NCBI GenBank assembly: GCA_900752445.1
Contig: CAADVN010000298.1
Span: 1-12,078 of the forward strand
Direction of reading: 5' to 3'
DNA length: 12,078 nt
Source of the DNA: an uncultured Oscillospiraceae bacterium
Lineage (GTDB): Bacteria; Bacillota; Clostridia; Oscillospirales; Oscillospiraceae
Both the position numbers and the translations under genes were made by a program. Numbering within the stretch: the first letter of the stretch is position 1; the number at the start of each line of letters is the position of its first letter. Of the stretch, positions 1 to 7,666 are shown piece after piece. A model generated the notes under the pieces. It searched no databases and had not been told where the DNA came from. It saw nothing but the letters and a program-made list of their open reading frames with translations.

Positions 1-323
1 CCCCGACCGCGTGCTTATCATACTACAAGAACAAGTCCAAGCCCGGCGGGGCGGAGGAGATACCGCCGCCCCCCACCCCCGCCGAGGCCGAGGCGCGGCT
101 GGCGAAGGCCGCGCTCACGGTGTATAATGCGCTGGGCCTCGCCGCCTACTCGAGGGCGGACTTCATCTACGACGCCGAGGGCCGGTTCTGGTTCCTCGAG
201 ATAAACACCCTGCCCGGCATGACGCCCACGAGCCTGGTGCCGCAGGAGGCCGCGGTGCTGGGCATCAGCTACGCAGAGCTCTGCCAGAGGATAATCGACG
301 CCTCGCTGGAGAAGTACAGATGA
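1..323 (+). CDS. ddl: D-alanine--D-alanine ligase, C-terminal part (start lies before the window)
   Basis: The reading frame is open from the first complete codon at position 3 to TGA at 321-323, giving the last 106 residues. D-Ala-D-Ala ligase joins two D-alanines with ATP in the cytoplasm to make the dipeptide that MurF adds to the peptidoglycan precursor. What is seen is the end of an ATP-grasp domain: a segment reading SRADFIYD, then FWFLEINTLPGMTPTSL, whose Glu and Asn are the Mg-ATP ligands of the family, then a final helix ending in LEKYR. A proline-rich stretch (EEIPPPPTPAEAEARL) sits where the family has its flexible omega-loop region. The stop codon overlaps the murF start (ATGA), so the two genes are almost surely co-transcribed and translationally coupled. 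The VanA-type D-lactate ligases share this end, so the choice of ligase subtype rests on the murF context. Confidence 0.9.
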   Translation, partial: PTACLSYYKNKSKPGGAEEIPPPPTPAEAEARLAKAALTVYNALGLAAYSRADFIYDAEGRFWFLEINTLPGMTPTSLVPQEAAVLGISYAELCQRIIDASLEKYR

Positions 324-1642
324 TAGACATGACGGTACAGAGGGCCGCACAGGCCGTGGGCGGGCAGCTCCACGGCGGCTGCGGCGAGCGGCCCGTGCTG
401 GGCGCGGTGCGCGATAACCGCGAGGTGCTGCCGGGGCTGATGTTCTGCGCCCTGCCCGGCGCGAGGTTCGACGGGCACGACTTCATCGCGGCGGCGCTGG
501 CTTCCGGCGCGCCCTGCTGCCTGGCGCAGCGCGTGCCCGAGGGCGTGAGCGGGCCGGTCATCACCGTGCCGGACGTCGCAAAGGCCATGGCGAGGCTCGC
601 GGAATACTGCCGCAGCCTCGTGCGCGTGCCCGTCGTGGGCATTACGGGCAGCTCGGGCAAGACCACGGCCAAGGAGATGTGCGCCCGCGTGCTCTCGCGC
701 AGGTTCAACACCTTGAAGACGGAGAAGAACTTCAACAACGAGCTCGGCGTGCCGCTGACCATATTCCGCATCATGCCGGAGACCGAGGCGGCGGTGGTCG
801 AGCTCGGCATCAGCGGCTTCGGCGAGATGTCGCGGCTCGGCGCCATGGCCAGGCCGGATATCGCCGTGTATACGCTCATAGGCCGCTCGCACCTCGAGGC
901 GCTGGGCGACAGGCGCGGCGTGCTCCGCGCAAAGACGGAGCTGCTGGAATACATGCCGGATGACGGGCTCGTGGTCGTAAACGGCGACGACGACCTGCTC
1001 TCGGGCCTCGTGTGCAGGCAGAGGAAGCTCAGCTTCGGCCTGGGCGCGGGCTGCGACGTGCGCGCGGAGGATTACCGCTGCCTGGGCGCGGCGGGCTCGG
1101 AGTTCACGATAGCCGGCGGCGGGCGGCGCATAGAGACCCGCGTGAGCGCCTATGGCCGGCACATGGTCTATGCGGCGCTGTCGGCGGCGGCTGTGGGCAT
1201 CGAGCTGGGCGGGCCGGACGCGGATATCGCACGGGGCATAGCGGACTATGAGCCCGTGGGCCGGCGCGCCAGCGTCATTGAAGCGGGCGGCATAAGGATA
1301 ATCGACGACTGCTACAACGCGAACCCGGATTCGACGCAGATGGCCATAAGGTCCGCGTCCGACCTGGGCGGGCGGCTGGTGTGCATACTGGGCGACATGC
1401 TCGAGCTGGGCGAGCGGAGCGAGGAGTTCCACGCCGAGACGGGCCGCGCGGCGCTGGACGCCGGGGCCCTGCTGCTCACCACCGGCGAGCGCGCGGCGGC
1501 GATGGGCGGCGAGCACTTCGCCAGCAAGGCCGAGCTCATAGCCGCCCTGCCGGGGCTCATCCGCCCCGGCGACAGCGTGCTCGTGAAGGCCTCGCACTCC
1601 ATGGCCTTCGAGGAGATCACGGAGGCGCTGCGTGCCCTTTGA
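320..1642 (+). CDS. murF: UDP-N-acetylmuramoyl-tripeptide--D-alanyl-D-alanine ligase MurF
   Basis: MurF is a cytoplasmic ligase that uses ATP to add D-Ala-D-Ala to UDP-MurNAc-tripeptide, the last soluble step of peptidoglycan precursor synthesis. The 440-residue product has the usual length and three-domain order: N-terminal UDP-sugar-binding domain (about 1-100), central Mur ligase domain with the P-loop GITGSSGKTT (107-116) and the KTEKNFNNELGVPLT motif, and a C-terminal domain with DDCYNANPDS and LGDMLELG, both MurF hallmarks. The start ATG at 320 overlaps the ddl stop and has GGAG 8 nt upstream; a second ATG three codons later is the only close alternative. It is the last gene of its operon in the window, since a strong hairpin terminator follows within 30 bases. 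The usual VKGSR motif near the end reads VKASHSM here, a small departure. Confidence 0.96.
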   Translation: MIDMTVQRAAQAVGGQLHGGCGERPVLGAVRDNREVLPGLMFCALPGARFDGHDFIAAALASGAPCCLAQRVPEGVSGPVITVPDVAKAMARLAEYCRSLVRVPVVGITGSSGKTTAKEMCARVLSRRFNTLKTEKNFNNELGVPLTIFRIMPETEAAVVELGISGFGEMSRLGAMARPDIAVYTLIGRSHLEALGDRRGVLRAKTELLEYMPDDGLVVVNGDDDLLSGLVCRQRKLSFGLGAGCDVRAEDYRCLGAAGSEFTIAGGGRRIETRVSAYGRHMVYAALSAAAVGIELGGPDADIARGIADYEPVGRRASVIEAGGIRIIDDCYNANPDSTQMAIRSASDLGGRLVCILGDMLELGERSEEFHAETGRAALDAGALLLTTGERAAAMGGEHFASKAELIAALPGLIRPGDSVLVKASHSMAFEEITEALRAL

Positions 1643-1667
1643 CCCAGTGCGGGAAACAGCATAGAAC

Positions 1668-1701
1668 AGTTCCGGCTCCCGAAGAAGCCGGAACTTTTTT
1701 T
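1668..1701 (+). terminator. Intrinsic terminator after murF
   Basis: A perfect 10-bp stem, AGTTCCGGCT (1668-1677) with AGCCGGAACT (1686-1695), encloses an 8-nt loop and is followed by a run of seven T (1695-1701). It ends the ddl-murF transcript. recQ converges on it from the other side; in that direction the stem is followed only by GTTCTATG, so it would be a weaker stop for recQ. Confidence 0.92.
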
Positions 1702-1722
1702 ATCGTTATACTGGCGCGCCGG

Positions 1723-3582
<1,860 letters not shown>

Positions 3583-3612
3583 GTCGTGGCCTCCTCTGAA
3601 GAAATATGTATA

Positions 3613-3641
3613 ATTATACCAGAGACCACAGCACACGTCAA
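3613..3641 (-). promoter_or_regulatory. Sigma-A-type promoter of recQ
   Basis: On the minus strand, TTGACG (3641-3636) and TATAAT (3618-3613) are separated by exactly 17 bp, with TGG just upstream of the -10 box. The predicted transcript start near 3606 gives a leader of about 24 nt containing the AGAGGAGG ribosome site, which fixes TTG 3582 as the recQ start. The -35 box begins only 3 bp past the sigK stop codon (3645-3647). Confidence 0.88.
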
Positions 3642-3644
3642 TGC

Positions 3645-3710
3645 CTACACATCCTCACCAAGCGCGAGCCGCAGCTTTTCCAGCGCCTTCTTCTCAATGC
3701 GGGATACATA
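3645..3710 (-). CDS. sigK: sigK, 3' piece: last codons of RNA polymerase sigma-K, detached by the intervening element
   Basis: Read on the minus strand from the ATACATA core (TATGTAT in this sense), these codons give YV then SRIEKKALEKLRLALGEDV and TAG at 3647-3645. This is the second half of the region 4.2 recognition helix and the tail of a sigma-K protein. On its own it is not a gene: in frame, a TAG stands four codons before the core, and there is no start codon or ribosome site. Joined through the core to the piece ending at 9428-9434, it continues GISRSYV without any base gained or lost and restores the family signature GISRSYVSRIEKKAL. Its partner is the 5' piece at 9426-10061. The recQ promoter follows immediately, so the original chromosomal order was glgA, sigK, recQ. 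Confidence 0.9.
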   Translation of the reverse strand, partial: YVSRIEKKALEKLRLALGEDV

Positions 3711-3731
3711 GCGGCACGCCTATTGTAAACG
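3704..3731. other. Attachment site, left junction of the sigK intervening element
   Basis: The core ATACATA (3704-3710), shared with the right junction, is followed inside the element by TGTAAACG at 3724-3731. The arm starts exactly 16 bp after the central AC dinucleotide (3706-3707). The right junction has the mirror arrangement. Outside the core lies sigK coding sequence; inside lies element sequence ending at the recombinase stop codon. Confidence 0.85.
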
Positions 3732-3738
3732 ATGCCCT

Positions 3739-5316
3739 CTAAGAAATCGCCTCCAGCTCGTGGAAGCGGAATTTGATAATGATCTCTTTTTCCTCGGTCA
3801 GCTCCACCCGTTCGATGAGGCTGACCAACAATTCCCGACTGGTCAGTGCCGAGTCCAGAAACTGTTTCACCAGCGCCCTGGCTTTTTCTTCGGTGTTCAC
3901 CGGCTGCTTTGCCTGTTCATCCAAGCTCTTCAGCCGACCTTCCAGAACCGTGCGGTCCATCTTGACCTTCTGATAGATGCGCTGGAAGTCCTCTTCGGAG
4001 ATAAGGCCATTCAGCCGGTCCATGTACATCTGATCTAAATTGGCAGTCAAAGCTGTGACTTTGGATCGCAGCGCTTGCATCTCCGCTTCACAGCTGGCCG
4101 CCTCGCTTGCGTTCTCCACAGCCTCTTCTGCGATCGGGCGCAGCCGGTCAGGATTCAGATAGGCTTGGCAGACCTCGCGCACCTTGGCAAGCACCGCTTC
4201 ATTCACCGTTTCCTCTTTGATTGAATGACAGGTGCAGACACCCGCTTTGGTGAACCGCTGGTAGGTTCGGCAGACGAAGTAGAGCACATCCTCCCCGGCG
4301 GCGTTTTTGCGGTTGAGCACCGCCAGCGGATGACCGCACTCGTGGCAAAAGATGAGGCCCTTGAGCAGGAAGTCATAGGTACGGCTCCTGGTGCAGCGGC
4401 GGCTGTTCAGCAGCTGCTGCACCTTCCTGAAGCTCTCCGCATCAATGAGCGGCTCGTGAGTACCCTCGACGACTACCCAGTCCTCGGGCGCCTGACGCAG
4501 GCATTTCTTGGACTTGTAGCTGATCTTCACCATGCGCCCCTGCACCATATTGCCGATGTAGGTCTCGTTTTGCAGCATTGCGGAGATGCGCTCGCTGCTC
4601 CAGAGCCCGGTGTAGGGGCCGGGCTTCAATACCGGCAGCTTGGCATAGGCGGCAGGGGAGGGGACGTTCTCCGAGTTGAGGGCGGAGGCTATCTGCCGGC
4701 AGCTCATGCCGGAGAGCGCCAGGGCAAAAATCCGCCGCACTACCGGCGCCGCTCCATCGTCAATGACGATCTTGTTTTTCTCGGTGGGGTGCATCTTGTA
4801 GCCGTACATGGGCTTGCCGCCGATGAACTGCCCCTTCCGCTGCTTATCCCGCTTGACGCTCTTGATCTTCTTGGAGATGTCCTTGGCGTACATATCGTTC
4901 ATGATGGCACGGAATGGGGTGATGTCGTTGGCTGTAGAGTCCACGCCGGTGTCGATGCCGTCCAGCAGGGAGATATACCGCACCCGGTGCTCCGGAAAGT
5001 ACCGCTCCATATAGTGGCCGGTCATAATGTAGTCGCGGCCCAAACGGGAAAGGTCCTTGGTGATGACCATATTGACCTTTTTGGTTTCAATGTCGCCAAT
5101 CATCCGTTGGAAACTGGGACGGTCAAAACTGGTGCCGCTCCATCCGTCATCAACATAAGTATCAAAGACGGACAGCCGGTGCTGCTCGACAAACTCCCGC
5201 AACAGAGATTCCTGGTTCTGGACGCTCTGGGATGGCCCTTCGTTTTCATCCTCCTTTGATAGTCTGATGTATAAAGCCACATGGTAGTCCATGGGGTTGC
5301 TTATCTCTAAGTACAT
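3739..5316 (-). CDS. Large serine recombinase, SpoIVCA-like, probable excisionase of the sigK element
   Basis: The 525-residue protein cuts and rejoins DNA at paired att sites through a serine-DNA intermediate. Order of domains: catalytic resolvase domain (about 11-155) with nucleophile Ser20 in YIRLS and the KDLSRLGRD motif (87-95); recombinase DNA-binding domain (about 165-305) opening with GGKPMYGYK; zinc ribbon with CHEC (324-327) and later Cys349, 361 and 363; a coiled coil (about 395-470) typical of serine integrases; and a short basic tail. The start is ATG 5316, with AGGAGGT 5 nt upstream; an ATG nine codons earlier has no ribosome site. The stop lies 7 bp from an attP arm, the usual integrase-att arrangement, and the gene runs in the same direction as sigK. 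The family also includes TnpX/TndX of clostridial transposons; the location makes the skin role the most likely. Confidence 0.93.
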   Translation of the reverse strand: MYLEISNPMDYHVALYIRLSKEDENEGPSQSVQNQESLLREFVEQHRLSVFDTYVDDGWSGTSFDRPSFQRMIGDIETKKVNMVITKDLSRLGRDYIMTGHYMERYFPEHRVRYISLLDGIDTGVDSTANDITPFRAIMNDMYAKDISKKIKSVKRDKQRKGQFIGGKPMYGYKMHPTEKNKIVIDDGAAPVVRRIFALALSGMSCRQIASALNSENVPSPAAYAKLPVLKPGPYTGLWSSERISAMLQNETYIGNMVQGRMVKISYKSKKCLRQAPEDWVVVEGTHEPLIDAESFRKVQQLLNSRRCTRSRTYDFLLKGLIFCHECGHPLAVLNRKNAAGEDVLYFVCRTYQRFTKAGVCTCHSIKEETVNEAVLAKVREVCQAYLNPDRLRPIAEEAVENASEAASCEAEMQALRSKVTALTANLDQMYMDRLNGLISEEDFQRIYQKVKMDRTVLEGRLKSLDEQAKQPVNTEEKARALVKQFLDSALTSRELLVSLIERVELTEEKEIIIKFRFHELEAIS

Positions 5317-5343
5317 ATCATACCTCCTGAGATAAGCGGCCAT

Positions 5344-5490
5344 TCATCGCCGACATTGTACAACGGGCCTTTCTGGGGCGGCAAGTATGTGGACAAGGTA
5401 GATTCTAAAAGATTCCTCCAGCAAATCCGAGAGCGTCTTTTCGGAGCCTTTTGCGTACAGGCACTTCACAACTGGCAGTTTCTGTTTCAC
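5344..5490 (-). CDS. Small protein of 48 residues encoded just upstream of the serine recombinase
   Basis: A short frame begins with GTG at 5490, preceded by GGAGGG (5497-5502) 6 nt away, and ends with TGA at 5346-5344. The product begins VKQKLPVVKCLYAKG and continues through a predicted helix (about residues 17-38) to a basic end, QCRR. It lies 27 nt upstream of the recombinase start in the same direction, so the two are probably co-transcribed and perhaps translationally coupled. No function is recognised with certainty. Because serine recombinases need a small directionality factor for excision, and SPbeta encodes such a protein (SprB, about 58 residues) beside its recombinase, this is a candidate; that is inference only. 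The good ribosome site and position support it as a real gene. Confidence 0.7.
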   Translation of the reverse strand: MKQKLPVVKCLYAKGSEKTLSDLLEESFRIYLVHILAAPERPVVQCRR

Positions 5491-5508
5491 AGGCAACCCT
5501 CCGATGAA

Positions 5509-5537
5509 ATCTTATGTGCCGCATACGCTGTTTTTGC
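5509..5537 (-). promoter_or_regulatory. Possible sigma-E-type promoter of the recombinase unit
   Basis: On the minus strand, CATAAGAT (5516-5509) matches the sigma-E -10 consensus CATACAAT at six of eight positions. With a 14-bp spacer, GCAAAAA (5537-5531) gives a weak match to the -35 consensus. It lies just upstream of the small gene and recombinase and just after a terminator, where a promoter is required. B. subtilis spoIVCA is transcribed by sigma-E in the mother cell, which makes this worth noting, but the -35 match is poor. Confidence 0.25.
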
Positions 5538-5544
5538 CTGTCCG

Positions 5545-5583
5545 CGATAATAACAAAAGAGGCCATGCAGGGTGCATGACCTC
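5545..5583 (-). terminator. Intrinsic terminator after the integrase-SWIM pair
   Basis: On the minus strand GAGGTCATGC (5583-5574) pairs with GCATGGCCTC (5568-5559), ten pairs including one G-U, around a 5-nt loop, followed by TTTTGTTATT. It begins 8 bases after the SWIM gene's stop codon and separates the integrase-SWIM transcript from the recombinase transcript. Confidence 0.85.
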
Positions 5584-5591
5584 AGATACTT

Positions 5592-5957
5592 TCAATGAAG
5601 ATTCAGCGCTTTGGCAAGGTGTTCTGCTATACGCAGTTTGGTGGCAGTCTTATAATCTCCACATCCTGTTTCAAGCATGGTTTTTGTCGCGAGCAAAAGA
5701 ATTGCCTTATGCACACATAATGTTTTGGCTTGGCATTGGCAATATAGGTCGAGCACCTCACAATGACTGTTTAAAACAACATATGGCATCCAAATCCGAT
5801 TTCCTCGTTCCATAATAAATCCCTCAAAGCAATATCCTTGCTCATCGGGAAAGCATTTCACGCTGATGGAAGTATTTCTTTGCAAACATTTCTCGGCTTT
5901 GGATAATATCTTTGACTCACAGGAAAGCAGTAGAGCGTTAATCGTGTACTTGTTCAT
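5592..5957 (-). CDS. Small SWIM zinc-finger protein
   Basis: The 121-residue product carries one recognisable motif, CQC (73-75) followed by CVH (81-83), the CxCx(n)CxH pattern of SWIM zinc fingers, which bind DNA or protein partners. No helicase or nuclease domain is attached; SWIM domains are more often part of SWI2/SNF2 helicases or transposases. The rest has an N-terminal helical segment, a beta-rich middle (FEGFIMERGNRIWMPYVV) and a C-terminal helix. The chosen start is ATG 5957, with GAGAGG about 10 nt upstream; TTG 5963 is possible but too close to that site. The start lies 20 bases inside the integrase gene, so the two are co-transcribed. A role as accessory protein of the integrase or as a regulator is a guess; the motif call is fairly firm. 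Confidence 0.72.
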   Translation of the reverse strand: MNKYTINALLLSCESKILSKAEKCLQRNTSISVKCFPDEQGYCFEGFIMERGNRIWMPYVVLNSHCEVLDLYCQCQAKTLCVHKAILLLATKTMLETGCGDYKTATKLRIAEHLAKALNLH

Positions 5958-7086
5958 TGTCAAATAGCCTCTCTTTCATAATTGAAGCGCTGCGAAGCTT
6001 GATCTCGTAATCAAGGTGACTGTATAAGTCCGCGGTTATGCGTATCGTGCTGTGGCCGAGCCATTGCTGCACCTCAATAAGCGGTACACGATTTGCAATC
6101 AAAACCCCGGCGCTGGCATGTCGGAGGTCATGAAAACGAATATGGCGCAGACCTTGTTTCTTAAGCAGCGCAGAAAAAGAAGCCGTCAATTGCGACGGCT
6201 TCATAATTTGTCCATTACAGCCTGTGAACAGATAGCTATCTTGAGATGGGAGATTGCCTCCATACTTTTTGAACCGGTAATCTAAAAGCAGAATCTTGAT
6301 CGGTTCATTCAGAGGGAGAGTACGAAAACTGGACTTGCTTTTTGCAATGTCGTTGCCTATTACTGTTATCCCACCTTTTTTGCCTTTTTCCTCGTAAACG
6401 GTGTGAAATATGCTCAGTGTGTTTTTTTCAAAGTCGAAGGCCTTCCACCGCAGCCCCAAAACTTCGCTTCGCCGCAAGCCGTATGTAGCCGTAAGTTTAA
6501 TAAGCAGTTCCAAAGGATGCCCGCTAATGCAGTCAAAGAGCTCTTTAAGCTCTGTTTCATTATAGGGCGAAGGGACAAAAACGTTTTTCCTGGGACGTGT
6601 TACGCAAAGCATTGGGCTTGAGGTGATGTAGCCCGCCTTTACCGCATCCGAGAAGGCTTTGTGCAGTATAGCGTGATAGTGGAGCACGGAGTTGGAAGAC
6701 AAGCCGCGATTAAAAAGCCACGAGTAATAGTCCTGTATCTGGCTGTGAGTAACTTCGCTCAAATGCAGATTCAGCGGTTCAAAGTACTCGCATATTCCAT
6801 TGGTAAGTTTTTGATATGAATGATATGTAGTCGCGGCAACAACAGGCCATATGGTTTTAAGCCAGCCTGACATATATCCTGTAAACAAAATTCCCGACGA
6901 ATGGATATCCCCACCTAACGAGTATTGCCTCCTCAACTCCTGCAGCCGTTCATCCGCCTTTCGTTTGTTTCCCGCTATTGTCAGGCCGGTGGCTATCCAT
7001 TTGGAGTACCTCCTTCCGTCGGGATACCTGAGATTGAGCACCGCATACCAGTGATTTTTCTTTGCTGTCAAATGACCGCTGACCAT
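5938..7086 (-). CDS. int: Tyrosine recombinase (phage/ICE-type integrase)
   Basis: The 382-residue protein has the three parts of an element integrase: an N-terminal arm-binding domain (about 5-58, with NHWYAVLNLRYPDGRR), a helical core-binding domain (about 68-165), and a catalytic domain (about 175-365). All expected active-site residues are present: Arg205 in TYGLRRSEVLGL, Lys near 249, His319 and Arg322 in HDLRHAS, His345 in QWLGHS and the nucleophile Tyr355 in ADLYSHLD. The start ATG 7086 follows AAAGGAGT (7102-7095) by 8 nt. A perfect -10 sequence TATAAT lies on the minus strand at 7148-7143 but lacks a good -35. The gene is intact, so the element has two active-looking recombinases of different families. 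It is divergent from the ATPase gene and is followed by the SWIM gene. Confidence 0.94.
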   Translation of the reverse strand: MVSGHLTAKKNHWYAVLNLRYPDGRRYSKWIATGLTIAGNKRKADERLQELRRQYSLGGDIHSSGILFTGYMSGWLKTIWPVVAATTYHSYQKLTNGICEYFEPLNLHLSEVTHSQIQDYYSWLFNRGLSSNSVLHYHAILHKAFSDAVKAGYITSSPMLCVTRPRKNVFVPSPYNETELKELFDCISGHPLELLIKLTATYGLRRSEVLGLRWKAFDFEKNTLSIFHTVYEEKGKKGGITVIGNDIAKSKSSFRTLPLNEPIKILLLDYRFKKYGGNLPSQDSYLFTGCNGQIMKPSQLTASFSALLKKQGLRHIRFHDLRHASAGVLIANRVPLIEVQQWLGHSTIRITADLYSHLDYEIKLRSASIMKERLFDNEQVHD

Positions 7087-7096
7087 AAAAAAAGAC

Positions 7097-7119
7097 TCCT
7101 TTACTATAAAGATAAAGGA
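7097..7119 (-). promoter_or_regulatory. Hairpin able to cover the integrase ribosome site
   Basis: TCCTTTA (7097-7103) and TAAAGGA (7113-7119) are perfect inverted repeats around a 9-nt loop. In the integrase mRNA the 3' arm contains most of the AAAGGAG ribosome site, so folding would reduce translation. The stem is short and AT-rich, so the effect may be slight. Confidence 0.3.
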
Positions 7120-7154
7120 ATCATATCATGTCGAAATAACCGATTATATGTCGT

Positions 7155-7200
7155 CTGACTCGAAATCAGTTTGATGGTTGTTACTTACGGGTTCGAATTA
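7155..7200 (+). other. Degenerate tRNA-Ser 3'-half-like block, possible attP of the tyrosine integrase
   Basis: CTGA-CTCGAAA-TCAG (7155-7169) forms a 4-bp anticodon stem with a seven-base loop reading CGA (Ser) with T before and A after it, followed by TTTGATGG as in the variable arm of tRNA-Ser. GGGTTCGAATT (7189-7199) matches a T-loop. The T stem does not pair, and there is no D-arm or 5' half, so it is not a tRNA gene. It lies 68 bases upstream of the integrase start, where integrases that target tRNA genes often have their attP identity segment. Confidence 0.45.
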
Positions 7201-7253
7201 AGGCAAAGCGCATAGAAAATTTGAGATTGAGTGTTCAGTGCGTGTTTGATAGA

Positions 7254-7282
7254 TTGATAAAATGAAGGGTATATGATATAAT
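7254..7282 (+). promoter_or_regulatory. Sigma-A-type promoter facing the ATPase-TOPRIM gene
   Basis: TTGATA (7254-7259) and TATAAT (7277-7282) are 17 bp apart, close to the vegetative consensus. A transcript starting near 7289 would have a leader of almost 380 nt before the ATPase start at 7667, containing one small open frame (7357-7539). No closer promoter of similar quality is seen. The cargo gene is thus expected to be expressed in growing cells. Confidence 0.8.
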
Positions 7283-7356
7283 CAAACCAATAATTGCAAG
7301 TTTCGACACTGCTATGTCCGATACCTGTTGCGTATGCTGTTTTCTAAATAAAATTC

Positions 7357-7539
7357 ATGTCCAACAGCAAGAGTATGATGATGCCATCAATGGTTCAAAC
7401 GACCAAAGCATCACTCATGGATGCGATTTGTACTAGTGATGAAATGAGCGATGGGAAGATGGATAGAGCAACGATGCGCTGGGGAAATTACGGAGTATCT
7501 TATATCCGTGACTGCATAATGAACGCTGATATGCGGTAA
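7357..7539 (+). CDS. Possible 60-residue small protein in the leader of the ATPase gene
   Basis: The frame from ATG 7357 to TAA 7539 encodes a methionine-rich product (11 Met in 60 residues) beginning MSNSKSMMMPSM and ending with RWGNYGVSYIRDCIMNADMR. No ribosome site stands before the ATG (the upstream bases read TCTAAATAAAATTC), and no family is recognised. It lies between the consensus promoter and the ATPase gene, so it would be transcribed. It may be a real leader peptide, a remnant, or chance; the lack of a ribosome site argues against efficient translation. The other 5' sequence (7087-7356) holds only the hairpin, tRNA-like block and promoter listed. Confidence 0.25.
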   Translation: MSNSKSMMMPSMVQTTKASLMDAICTSDEMSDGKMDRATMRWGNYGVSYIRDCIMNADMR

Positions 7540-7666
7540 CTGCATGGGGCATCAACGGCTACAGCAAATAGAATTCAGTAATAACTCGTTACCGAGCGCA
7601 AGCTTACAAAATGCCGCGAAGGCAGCCACTGGGCCTATAAAATGCTATGATAAAGGAAAGAACGGT

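Noticed and set aside
269..1597. Long minus-strand frames opposite ddl and murF
   Set aside because: High GC leaves antisense frames open; the products are His/Arg/Ala-rich with no domain, while the plus strand encodes clear Ddl and MurF.
5356..5815. Plus-strand open frames between the recombinase and SWIM genes
   Set aside because: They lie antisense to the 48-codon gene, terminator and SWIM gene, lack ribosome sites, and encode nothing recognisable.
7130..7210. A functional tRNA-Ser gene
   Set aside because: Only an anticodon-like arm and T-loop can be seen; the T stem does not pair, and no D-arm or acceptor stem is present.
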